Origin: an uncultured Clostridia bacterium
GTDB lineage: Bacteria > Bacillota > Clostridia > Saccharofermentanales > DTU023
Length of the DNA: 7,072 bases
NCBI GenBank assembly: GCA_947254895.1
Contig: CAMYEY010000075.1
Location: forward strand, 1-7,072
Direction: 5' to 3'
The notes beneath the pieces were generated by a model. The model worked only from the letters and a program-made list of their open reading frames with translations. It was not told where the DNA came from and ran no database searches. The position numbers and the translations under genes are program-made. Shown here piece after piece: positions 1 through 6,438 of the stretch. How positions within the stretch are numbered: position 1 is the first letter of the stretch; each line of letters starts with the position of its first letter.

Positions 1-2
1 AC

Positions 3-209
3 TTTCCTTTGATTTTAAAAGTTCTCCTATCGGCCTCTGTTTTTGTCCCGCTCTTTATCATTTTCAGTCAAGTAACCAAGGTAAACCCTCTTCTTGCTCA
101 GAAAAAAGGTCTGAGAACAAAGAGAAAAAGGTCTAAAACTGATACCAGACTAGGCTATATAGCTACGTTGGGCCTAGTACTTTTGTTTATCTTGTTCGCG
201 AAACGATAG
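3..209 (+). CDS. C-terminal part of an unidentified small or larger membrane protein (5' end outside window)
   Basis: An open frame enters from the left edge and ends at TAG 207-209, giving about 68 residues. The only possible in-window start is a TTG at 9 with no ribosome binding site, so the gene probably begins upstream. The visible part has a hydrophobic segment (roughly VLLSASVFVPLFIIF), a very basic middle containing KKGLRTKRKRSK, a second hydrophobic segment (YIATLGLVLLFILF) and a short AKR tail. This suggests two membrane helices joined by a positively charged loop that would normally lie in the cytoplasm. I do not recognise the family. The gene runs towards the U32 gene, with 12 bp between the two stop codons. 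It could be the end of a larger membrane protein or most of a small one. A chance open frame is less likely, given the clear hydrophobic-basic-hydrophobic pattern. Confidence 0.5.
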   Translation, partial: FPLILKVLLSASVFVPLFIIFSQVTKVNPLLAQKKGLRTKRKRSKTDTRLGYIATLGLVLLFILFAKR

Positions 210-221
210 CAGGAGTCTGGA

Positions 222-1475
222 TCAACTCGTCAACTGTCTCAAATATGAGCCAATGGGAACCGTGTTAGCTTCTTGGTAAGGTATGAGGTAAAGCATTCTA
301 GCATGTGGTGTTGCAAGAATTTCTTCCTGGTTCAGATCTAAAATTTTATCCAAGGTCAAGTTGATAATGTCCCCTTTTGGCATAATCAAATCAACTTGAT
401 CTCCCTTTACCAGCTTATTTTTTTGCTCTAAGACCAAAAATCGATCAGCCAAATGCCCCCGTACCTCAGCCACCACCCTCGCCTCATGGTAGAGGGTCTT
501 GCTTGCGTGGATCTTCGCCTCTTGTTCTACCAAAGGCTTACTTGTATCTTGGAAATAAAATCCGGTATCAAAATGTCTGTGAACTGTTTCTTCCAGTCGC
601 TTAAGCCATTCCGGATTAAATTTATAGTTAGCAGGATCAGCTAGATAGGCATCTATGGCCTCTCGATAGGTTTTAACTACAGTAGCAGCATAAAAAGCAC
701 TCTTTGTTCTACCCTCTATTTTGAAAGAAGTGATACCTGCTTCAAGCAGTTCCGGTATATGTTCAATCATACATAGGTCTGAAGAACTCATCAGATAAGA
801 ACCATTGACATCCTGGTCCAATACCAGAGGACGATCCGGGTGACCCTCTTCTGTTAAAGTAAGCGGACCTATTTGGTACTTCCACCGACAAGGTTGGGTG
901 CAGGCTCCACGATTGGCCGACCTAGAATTGTAATAGTCAGAAAGGAGACACCGCCCTGAGTAGGACATACACATGGCACCGTGGACAAAAGCTTCTATTT
1001 CCAGGTCCTGGGGAAGCTGGTCACGTAGTTTTTTTATATCAGTTAGTGAGAGTTCCCTAGCTAAAATGATGCGTTTGGCACCTTGGTCATACCAAAATCT
1101 AGCAGTTTTGCTATTGAGCACACTAGCCTGGGTGCTGATGTGGATATCGACGTTAGGAGCTAAGTCCCTGACTAAGAGCAAAACTCCCGGATCTGAAACA
1201 ATAATTGCATCAACCTTTGCCTGCTTTAACCCTAAAACGGCTTCTTTTAATTCAGAAAAATCATTATCTCGAGCTAAGCTGTTAAGAGTAACATAAACCT
1301 TGACCCCATGGCTATGAGTCTTATCTACAGCTTCCGTCAACGTATCCAAGGAAAAGTTTCCCCCGGCTGCCCTAAGATTGAATTGGTGCAGGCCAAGGTA
1401 GACGGCATCAGCCCCATATTGGATAACCTTGTCCAGCTTTTCCGAATCGCCGGCAGGTGCAAGTAATTCAATCAT
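222..1475 (-). CDS. trhP: U32-family protein, TrhP/YrrO-like tRNA hydroxylation protein
   Basis: This 417-residue protein belongs to the U32 'peptidase' family. Members with this layout (E. coli TrhP/YegQ, B. subtilis YrrO) are now linked to prephenate-dependent hydroxylation of wobble uridine in tRNA rather than to proteolysis. The N-terminal part is a TIM-barrel-like domain opening with ELLAPAGD (3-10) and GADAVYLG (21-28). The U32 signature follows at about 161-179 (EAFVHGAMCMSYSGRCLLS). Cys169, Cys176, Cys192 and Cys235 match the four-cysteine pattern that holds an iron-sulfur cluster in relatives such as UbiU; Cys196 is an extra candidate. FKIEGR lies at 251-256. A beta-rich C-terminal domain of the U32_C type covers about 320-410. 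The ATG overlaps the mltG stop as ATGA, so translation is probably coupled. YrrO often travels with a shorter partner, YrrN, which is absent next to this gene. The family call is secure; the exact tRNA substrate is inferred. Confidence 0.88.
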   Translation of the reverse strand: MIELLAPAGDSEKLDKVIQYGADAVYLGLHQFNLRAAGGNFSLDTLTEAVDKTHSHGVKVYVTLNSLARDNDFSELKEAVLGLKQAKVDAIIVSDPGVLLLVRDLAPNVDIHISTQASVLNSKTARFWYDQGAKRIILARELSLTDIKKLRDQLPQDLEIEAFVHGAMCMSYSGRCLLSDYYNSRSANRGACTQPCRWKYQIGPLTLTEEGHPDRPLVLDQDVNGSYLMSSSDLCMIEHIPELLEAGITSFKIEGRTKSAFYAATVVKTYREAIDAYLADPANYKFNPEWLKRLEETVHRHFDTGFYFQDTSKPLVEQEAKIHASKTLYHEARVVAEVRGHLADRFLVLEQKNKLVKGDQVDLIMPKGDIINLTLDKILDLNQEEILATPHARMLYLIPYQEANTVPIGSYLRQLTS

Positions 1476-2668
1476 GGATTTTGATCCCGTCCTTCATCTG
1501 ACTTATTTTGACCATGGTCTGCCTGATCTTCAGGAGTTTCACTCCTATAGTGGTCAATATTTTTTTGATGTTCCTCAGCAGTTTGGGAAAAGACATTATG
1601 TCCCTTACCATCGGCACAGAAATAGTAATAAGAATAGGCATTATCCCATGTCTTTTCTGTAGCCGGCCAAAGCACTCCCTCAATAGCGGCCAGGCCTGGG
1701 TTATTGATCGGTCCTGGCGGCAAATTTTCAAAAGAATATGTGTTGTAGGGATTGTCCTTAAAACGTTCAAGATCAGACTGATTAACCCAAAAAGTTGGCT
1801 CCTCACCATTTTCCATGCGGAGATAGTTGATCGTAGCACAAGACTCCAGTTTCATGTTGTTATTGAGCCGATTAAGGAAAACTCGGCTGATTTTATACAT
1901 TTCCGAGTTAACGCCCTCAGCCTGGGTTATCGATGCCAAGGTAATCACCTGGTCCATGGTTAATCCTATTTCCTTAGCTCGATTTTGATAGAGTTCATTT
2001 GAAAGTTTGGCTCTAGTATTATTTAAAAATACACGAATGATATCCTCTTCATTCATACCTGCATCAAAGCTATAAGTGTCAGGCCAAAGGTAACCTTGGA
2101 GAAGCCATTTTCTATCTTCATGAACTTCCATATCTCGAACAAAAGAATAGTCGATAAACTCATTAGGCTTCTGGACCAATTCATCCATATAATCTACATC
2201 AATATTCAGTCCCGCCTCAATCAGTCTCTCTTGCATCTGCTTGTAAGTGAAGCCCTCCGGTATGGTTACCATGATAGCCTCAGGAGCATGCGTCAAAATA
2301 TACATGATCTCATCATAGCTTAAATCTTTAGTTAGATAATGGGTACCCGATTGGTACTGGCCGTCAAAGCCATTGAATTTAGATATAATTTTAAAGGCAA
2401 AAGTGTTTTCAATGAGTCCTTTATCCTTAAGAATATTGGCTATTTCATCAACATCAGCCCCTCGCGGCAGACTTACCTCCACAGCTCCTGGCGTATCTTG
2501 TTTAACCGGCCCCTCACCTTTCTCATTATAAAGATCTTGTAGGTTTGAAATACGCTCATTTTGTGATCTGACATATTCAAACCCATTGATAAAACCTATG
2601 AAGGCACAAACAAGCAGACCACCTATTAGGAGTACTGTTATTATTGCTTTTGGTACTTTAGATGACAT
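1472..2668 (-). CDS. mltG: MltG (YceG-like) endolytic peptidoglycan transglycosylase
   Basis: MltG cuts nascent glycan strands near the membrane and is thought to set where new peptidoglycan chains end. The protein has 398 residues. A single membrane anchor lies near the N-terminus (about 8-30, AIITVLLIGG onward), followed by a short linker and a LysM-like subdomain beginning near SLPRGADVDEIANIL (66-80). The YceG catalytic domain follows. Visible family motifs are IPEGFT (136-141), GYLWPDTY (192-199), ASITQAE (245-251), FLNRL (264-268), NPYNTY (306-311), LPPGPINNPG (316-325) and the terminal DGKGH / FSQT / EH block (353-367). Glu251 aligns with the conserved catalytic glutamate; the preceding family Glu of ASIVEKE is Gln here, as in many related bacteria. 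A charged, probably disordered tail (about 376-398) ends the protein. The ATG at 2668 has an AGAGG site at 2676-2680, 7 nt away. The gene lies 17 nt after typA and overlaps the U32 gene by 4 nt. Confidence 0.94.
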   Translation of the reverse strand: MSSKVPKAIITVLLIGGLLVCAFIGFINGFEYVRSQNERISNLQDLYNEKGEGPVKQDTPGAVEVSLPRGADVDEIANILKDKGLIENTFAFKIISKFNGFDGQYQSGTHYLTKDLSYDEIMYILTHAPEAIMVTIPEGFTYKQMQERLIEAGLNIDVDYMDELVQKPNEFIDYSFVRDMEVHEDRKWLLQGYLWPDTYSFDAGMNEEDIIRVFLNNTRAKLSNELYQNRAKEIGLTMDQVITLASITQAEGVNSEMYKISRVFLNRLNNNMKLESCATINYLRMENGEEPTFWVNQSDLERFKDNPYNTYSFENLPPGPINNPGLAAIEGVLWPATEKTWDNAYSYYYFCADGKGHNVFSQTAEEHQKNIDHYRSETPEDQADHGQNKSDEGRDQNP

Positions 2669-2685
2669 AGGCTGGCCTCTCGTTC

Positions 2686-4530
2686 CTAAGATATTCTAGT
2701 CTTTGCCGATTCTCTCAGCCTTAAATTGTGGTCTAATATTTTCTTTCTGAGACGGATATTTTTAGGTGTTACTTCAATCCACTCATCATCGGCCACAAAT
2801 TCCAGATCTTGTTCTAAACTCATTTTGACAACCGGTGAGAGTTTCAAAGCTTCATCACTACCTGCTGCCCGAATATTTGTCTGTTGTTTTTTCTTGCAGA
2901 CATTGAGGACAACGTCATCTTGCTTCATAGTTTGCCCGATAATCTGTCCCTGATAAACCTGGGTACCCGGCTCAACAAAAAGATCTCCCCTATCCTGGGC
3001 ATTGTTTAAGCCATAAGCAACAGCAGTGCCCGTTTCAAAAGCAATCAAGACACCGTGTTTACGGTTTTCAATCGCACCTTTCCAGGCTGTATAACCGTCA
3101 ATCATGCTGTTGATTATACCATTGCCCTTGGTGTCGGTCAAAAACTCGGACCTATAGCCTATTAGACCACGCGAGGGAATTTTAAACTCCATTCTGACAT
3201 AGGACCTTACCGGAGGGGTCATCTTGATAAGTTCCGCTTTGCGCTCACTAAGCTTCTGGATAACAATACCCGTAAAGTCCTCCGGTACATCGATCATCAA
3301 AAGTTCTTCCGGTTCGCAAAGCTGGCCATCAATCATTTTGGCTATAACCTGGGGCTTGGATACCTGAAATTCATAACCTTCTCGCCGCATAGTTTCAATC
3401 AGGACAGAAAGTTGGAGCTCCCCCCTACCCTTAACGATAAACTGCTCTGTTGTCTCTGTCTCTTCCAACTGCATAGAAATATTAGTATAAACTTCTCTCT
3501 CCAGACGGTCGCGTAGGTGGCGGCTAGTTACAAATGTGCCTTCAAGGCCAGCAAAAGGACTATCATTCACAGCAAAAGTCATAGCTATTGTCGGTTCATC
3601 TATTTTGACAAAACTCAGGGCCTCAATCTTAGTCGGATCACAAATAGTATCACCTATTAGGAGGTCTTCAATGCCACTGAGTGCCACTATCTCTCCTGCC
3701 TCAGCTTGGTCTACCTCTTCTCGAGTAAGTCCCTTGAAGCGCATTAGCTTGGCTATTTTCCCACTCACTCTTTTTTTAGGCAGGTGGTGGTTAACGATAA
3801 CCACATCCTGCTTAGCCTTAACTTGGCCATGTTCTATCTTACCTATGGCTATTCGGCCAATATAGGGGTCATAATCTATGTTAGATATAAGCATTTGGAG
3901 CTTTTCCTCAGCTGCCCCCGTAGGTTCCGGTATATAGTCAACGATAGCTTTCAAGATCGGCTCAATTGAAGCCTGACTCACAACTTCAGGACTTAAGTCT
4001 TCGGGTAGCTCAGTAAATGCCACACCATCCTTAGCGGAAGCATAGAGAACAGGGAAATCCAGCTGGTCTTCCGTAGCGTCAAGTTCAATAAACAAGTCGT
4101 AAATTAGGTCTAAAACTTCAGCCGGCCTTGCATTTGGCCGGTCAATCTTATTAATAACCACAATAGGCTGTAAGTCTTTCTCGAGACTCTTATGGAGAAC
4201 AAAACGAGTTTGGGGCATAGGTCCATCAAAGGCATCCACCACCAACAGAACGCCATCGACCATCTTTAAGACTCTTTCAACCTCACCGCCAAAATCAGCA
4301 TGGCCCGGCGTATCAACGATGTTAATCCGGTAGTCCTTATATTGCACAGCGGTATTTTTAGAAAGAATAGTAATGCCTCTTTCTCTCTCCAGGTCATTTG
4401 AATCCATAACCTGCTCAACTAATTTTTCATGGCTATTGAAAATTCCACTTTGTCGTAAAAGTGCATCAACCAAGGTCGTTTTACCATGGTCTACGTGGGC
4501 AATAATAGCCACATTTCTAATGTTTTTCAT
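2686..4530 (-). CDS. typA: TypA/BipA ribosome-associated translational GTPase
   Basis: TypA (BipA) is an EF-G-like GTPase that binds the 70S ribosome and supports 50S assembly and growth under stress or cold. From the chosen ATG it has 614 residues, the usual family length. GTP-binding motifs are complete: AHVDHGKTT (11-19), RGIT (51-54), DTPGH (73-77), NKID (127-130) and SAK (165-167). The EF-G-like domain II, the elongation-factor fold containing GRGELQLSVLIETMRREGYEF, and the BipA-specific C-terminal domain (SRGLIGYRSEFLT and AYGLNNAQDRGDLFV, then VTPKNIRLRKK) follow in order. An in-frame GTG at 4560 would add ten residues, but the ATG at 4530 starts exactly at MKNIRNVAIIAHVDHGKTT as homologues do, and it has a good ribosome binding site. 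This start overlaps the end of der by 14 nt in a different frame, which suggests coupled translation. Confidence 0.97.
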   Translation of the reverse strand: MKNIRNVAIIAHVDHGKTTLVDALLRQSGIFNSHEKLVEQVMDSNDLERERGITILSKNTAVQYKDYRINIVDTPGHADFGGEVERVLKMVDGVLLVVDAFDGPMPQTRFVLHKSLEKDLQPIVVINKIDRPNARPAEVLDLIYDLFIELDATEDQLDFPVLYASAKDGVAFTELPEDLSPEVVSQASIEPILKAIVDYIPEPTGAAEEKLQMLISNIDYDPYIGRIAIGKIEHGQVKAKQDVVIVNHHLPKKRVSGKIAKLMRFKGLTREEVDQAEAGEIVALSGIEDLLIGDTICDPTKIEALSFVKIDEPTIAMTFAVNDSPFAGLEGTFVTSRHLRDRLEREVYTNISMQLEETETTEQFIVKGRGELQLSVLIETMRREGYEFQVSKPQVIAKMIDGQLCEPEELLMIDVPEDFTGIVIQKLSERKAELIKMTPPVRSYVRMEFKIPSRGLIGYRSEFLTDTKGNGIINSMIDGYTAWKGAIENRKHGVLIAFETGTAVAYGLNNAQDRGDLFVEPGTQVYQGQIIGQTMKQDDVVLNVCKKKQQTNIRAAGSDEALKLSPVVKMSLEQDLEFVADDEWIEVTPKNIRLRKKILDHNLRLRESAKTRIS

Positions 4531-5890
4531 TCCTTTTATCCTTCTGCCTAAAGATGTCACTTAGGTCTTGGTCTCTCTTGCGGTTTCGCCAAATAAACTT
4601 AATCGGTGTTCCCTTAAAGCCAAAATTGGCCCTAAATTGGTTCTCCATGTAACGCTCGTACGAAAAGTGGAGCAAGTCTTTGTTATTAACAAAAAAGACA
4701 AATGTCGGCGGCCCTACCCCCAGTTGGGTAACATAAAGGATCTTAAGTCTTCTGCCCTTATCTTGCGGAGTTGGATTCATAGCGATAGCCTCAGCCAAAA
4801 CCTCGTTAATGACAGAAGTTGAAAGGCGCTTTTGTGATTCCGTATAGACTTCATCAACAATTTGAAAAATCTTTTCTACCCTTTGTCCGGTCTCTGCAGA
4901 AACAAAAATAATCGGAACATAGGCCATAAAAGAGAAGCGCAACTTGAGGTCTTTTTCAATCTCAGCCATCCTATCAGCTCGGTCATCGATCAGGTCCCAC
5001 TTGTTGATTACAAAAACAGAGGCCTTACCCTTATTATGGGCAAGTCCGGCTACTTTTGTATCTTGTTCTGTAACCCCTTCTTGTGCATCAATCATGATCA
5101 AGCAGACATCAGCTCTTTCTACTGCTGCTTCAGTCCTAAGGGTACTATATTTTTCTATGGGGTCTCTTACCTTGCTTTGCCGTCTAAGTCCTGCAGTATC
5201 AATCAAACGATAGCGCTGTTCCCCTAAATTAAAGTCAACATCAATGGCATCTCTCGTGGTACCAGCCAAGTCAGAAACAATGGATCGATCTTCACCCAAA
5301 AGATAATTGACCAAAGAGGATTTACCAACATTTGGCTTGCCGATGACTGCAACAGAAATGCGATCATGATCGATTTCAGCACACTCCTCCTCTGGCAAAG
5401 ACTGGATAATCGCATCTAGGACTTCCGTAAAGCCTAAACGATTGGCCGCTGAAATAGGTATATATTCACCCAGGCCCAACTTATAAAAATCGTAGATTTC
5501 AGCAGGCGGATTTGTCGGATTATCACATTTATTCACCAGAAGAATAACTTTTTTTCCAGACCTCAAAAGACTTCTTGCTATATCAAAGTCAGCAGGCAAG
5601 GGGCCTGTTTTCAGATCACAAATAAACAAAATCAAGTCGGCAGTATCTATAGCAAGTTCTGCCTGGTCTTTCATGGACCGGGTCAGGCCTTCACTTGCCC
5701 CTATTTCAATACCACCTGTGTCAATAAAAGTTAGATTCCGCCCCAGCCACTCCGTATCGGCATAAATCCGGTCTCGAGTGACACCCGGACGGTCATCAAC
5801 AATCGAAATTCTTTTCCCCATTATAGCGTTAAAGAACGTTGACTTACCTACATTTGGCCGACCCACAAGGGCGATAATTGGTTTGATCAT
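4517..5890 (-). CDS. der: Der (EngA) double GTPase for 50S ribosome assembly
   Basis: Der is an essential bacterial GTPase with two tandem G domains that acts in maturation of the large ribosomal subunit. The 457-residue length is normal for the family. The first G domain shows GRPNVGKS (10-17), DTGG (57-60) and NKCD (120-123). The second shows GKPNVGKS (184-191), DTAG (231-234), NKWD (296-299) and SAE (331-333). A KH-like RNA-binding domain follows (about 352-440), including the family blocks TPQDKGRRLKILYVTQ and FKGTPIKFIWRNRK. The tail is short and charged. The ATG at 5890 starts at the conserved PIIALVGRPNVGKS and has an AGAGGA site at 5899-5904, 8 nt upstream. It is the first gene of the der-typA-mltG-U32 run; its last 14 nt overlap typA. 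In many Clostridia der is followed by plsY and gpsA, so this neighbour set differs from the common one. Confidence 0.97.
   Translation of the reverse strand: MIKPIIALVGRPNVGKSTFFNAIMGKRISIVDDRPGVTRDRIYADTEWLGRNLTFIDTGGIEIGASEGLTRSMKDQAELAIDTADLILFICDLKTGPLPADFDIARSLLRSGKKVILLVNKCDNPTNPPAEIYDFYKLGLGEYIPISAANRLGFTEVLDAIIQSLPEEECAEIDHDRISVAVIGKPNVGKSSLVNYLLGEDRSIVSDLAGTTRDAIDVDFNLGEQRYRLIDTAGLRRQSKVRDPIEKYSTLRTEAAVERADVCLIMIDAQEGVTEQDTKVAGLAHNKGKASVFVINKWDLIDDRADRMAEIEKDLKLRFSFMAYVPIIFVSAETGQRVEKIFQIVDEVYTESQKRLSTSVINEVLAEAIAMNPTPQDKGRRLKILYVTQLGVGPPTFVFFVNNKDLLHFSYERYMENQFRANFGFKGTPIKFIWRNRKRDQDLSDIFRQKDKRNEKH
4538..4545 (-). promoter_or_regulatory. Ribosome binding site that fixes the typA start
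   Basis: On the minus strand the sequence reads AGAAGGAT, with the AAGGA core 8 nt from the ATG at 4530. It lies inside the last codons of der. It supports the ATG at 4530 over the upstream GTG at 4560 and means ribosomes finishing der pass directly over the typA initiation region. Confidence 0.75.
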
Positions 5891-5973
5891 CCTGCCTATC
5901 CTCTGCCTATTACATGTAGCCAGCTAAAACGGACTAGCCCGTTCTTTCCTGGCCACAGCCATTTGCTCACATG
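5891..5973 (-). other. Leader between the rpmF terminator and der; no clear promoter
   Basis: This 83-nt stretch separates the rpmF terminator from the der ATG. It contains the der ribosome binding site (5899-5904) and several short dyads: AACGG/CCGTT (5928-5932 with 5939-5943), TAGC/GCTA around 5917-5926 and TGGC/GCCA around 5952-5963. A TGTAAT sequence just before the ribosome binding site could be a -10 element, but I see no matching -35 at the right distance. The der operon may therefore depend on read-through from rpmF, on a weak promoter here, or on an alternative sigma factor. Confidence 0.35.
5928..5943 (-). terminator. Weak second hairpin with short U-run after rpmF
   Basis: On the minus strand AACGG and CCGTT can pair around a 6-nt loop, and the 3' arm runs into TTTT. 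The five-pair stem and the short T-run, partly inside the stem, make it a poor terminator by itself. It may back up the stronger hairpin 30 nt upstream or be part of the der leader fold. Confidence 0.25.
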
Positions 5974-6006
5974 AAAAAGCAGCGAAGTATTAATTTGTCC
6001 GCTGCT
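5974..6006 (-). terminator. Rho-independent terminator of rpmF
   Basis: Reading the minus strand, AGCAGCG (6006-6000) pairs perfectly with CGCTGCT (5984-5978) around a 15-nt loop, and the second arm leads directly into a T-run (complement of 5974-5978). The stem is GC-rich and starts 28 nt after the rpmF stop codon. The long loop makes termination possibly incomplete, which would allow some read-through into der. Confidence 0.72.
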
Positions 6007-6034
6007 CTCCAAAGTGTCCTTTTAAAAATAAGAG

Positions 6035-6214
6035 TTAAATCTCTTGCTCGATTACTTCACGACCATCGTAATAGCCACAACTTTTACACACACGATGGCT
6101 CATCATCAACTCATGACACTGTGGACATTCCACCAAGTTAGGCGCCTTTAATTTCCAGTTACTACGGGACCTTCTCGAACGCATTTTCGACCATCTTCTC
6201 TTAGGTACTGCCAT
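6035..6214 (-). CDS. rpmF: Ribosomal protein bL32, zinc-binding form
   Basis: This 59-residue protein is bL32 of the large ribosomal subunit. It begins with the conserved MAVPKRRWSKMRSRRSR and is strongly basic over its first half, as expected for an rRNA-binding arm. Four cysteines at 30, 33, 43 and 46 (CPQC and CKSC) form a zinc ribbon, so this is the zinc-containing paralogue type rather than the cysteine-free version that some bacteria make under zinc shortage. The frame stays open for 11 more codons upstream to another ATG at 6247, but the ATG at 6214 gives the exact family N-terminus and has a strong GGAGG site at 6224-6228, 9 nt away; the upstream ATG also lies at or before the predicted transcription start. 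The gene stands alone between its own promoter and terminator, without the yceD (DUF177) and plsX neighbours commonly found beside rpmF. Confidence 0.97.
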   Translation of the reverse strand: MAVPKRRWSKMRSRRSRSNWKLKAPNLVECPQCHELMMSHRVCKSCGYYDGREVIEQEI

Positions 6215-6223
6215 ATATATCAA

Positions 6224-6229
6224 CCTCCG
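6224..6229 (-). promoter_or_regulatory. Ribosome binding site that fixes the rpmF start
   Basis: The minus strand reads CGGAGG, with its GGAGG core 9 nt before the ATG at 6214. It settles the start codon in favour of MAVPKRR over the in-frame ATG at 6247. Confidence 0.8.
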
Positions 6230-6257
6230 TCTAGAATCTAAAATCAAACACTAAAGA

Positions 6258-6286
6258 AATATAATATAAATTGAAAGGACTGTCAA
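6258..6286 (-). promoter_or_regulatory. Sigma-A type promoter of rpmF
   Basis: On the minus strand a perfect -35 TTGACA (6286-6281) is followed after 17 bp by TATATT (6263-6258), one base off the TATAAT consensus. The spacer is AT-rich near the -10. Transcription would start around 6251, leaving a leader of about 36 nt with the ribosome binding site at 6224-6229. The match in both boxes and in spacing suggests a strong constitutive promoter, fitting for a ribosomal protein gene. Confidence 0.85.
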
Positions 6287-6309
6287 GCTAAGAGAAAAAC
6301 TCCTGTTGT

Positions 6310-6349
6310 TAATCAGTGATAATTTCACCCTTGTAAGTAATCAGTGATA
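6310..6349 (-). repeat. Pair of 12-bp direct repeats, possibly an insertion-sequence end relic or paired operator sites
   Basis: TAATCAGTGATA occurs at 6310-6321 and again at 6338-6349, a 28-bp period. With one mismatch the match extends to 16 bp (TAATCAGTGATARTTT). Read on the minus strand, the outer copy is preceded by TGTCAAAAAC, so the segment from 6359 to 6310 starts with TGT and carries two internal repeats, a layout like the ends of IS21-family elements, which have several short repeats behind a TG terminus. No transposase lies nearby. Each repeat also contains the 9-bp dyad ATCA-C-TGAT, so two binding sites for a dimeric regulator are an alternative. The repeats lie between the apbE stop and the rpmF promoter. 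Confidence 0.6.
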
Positions 6350-6438
6350 GTTTTTGACAAAAGCTGAAATTTAAATCCCTTCATATCCTCTAAGCTTTCT
6401 GATTTTAGAACATATTGCAGTTATTCTTGATGCAGATT

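Noticed and set aside
210..221. Possible bidirectional terminator between the converging genes at the left edge
   Set aside because: Only 12 bp lie between the stop codons, and I find no stable inverted repeat with T-runs in or around them.
973..1296. 107-codon plus-strand open frame
   Set aside because: It lies entirely antisense inside the U32 gene, which has clear family motifs across this stretch. The predicted protein shows no recognisable domain.
1468..1839. 123-codon minus-strand open frame in another frame of mltG
   Set aside because: The mltG frame carries the catalytic domain motifs over the same bases; this one has no motif and only a chance start.
1508..1963. 151-codon plus-strand open frame
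   Set aside because: It is antisense to the catalytic part of mltG, with no plausible ribosome binding site or domain.
3536..3865. 109-codon plus-strand open frame
   Set aside because: It is antisense to typA domain II; serine/leucine-rich composition is typical of a shadow frame.
4531..4560. GTG start at 4560 for typA, adding ten residues
   Set aside because: Homologues start at the position equivalent to 4530, where there is an ATG with a well-spaced ribosome binding site; the extra residues MTSLGRRIKG match nothing expected.
4862..5227. 121-codon plus-strand open frame with cysteines
   Set aside because: It is antisense to the second G domain of der, which is fully conserved; no domain is recognisable.
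6215..6247. Upstream ATG at 6247 for rpmF
   Set aside because: The predicted transcription start is near 6251, leaving no room for a ribosome binding site, and bL32 proteins start at MAVPKRR.
6361..6438. Possible terminator after apbE (TCTAA/TTAGA hairpin near 6385-6410)
   Set aside because: The five-pair AT-rich stem has an 11-nt loop and no T-run after it on the minus strand.
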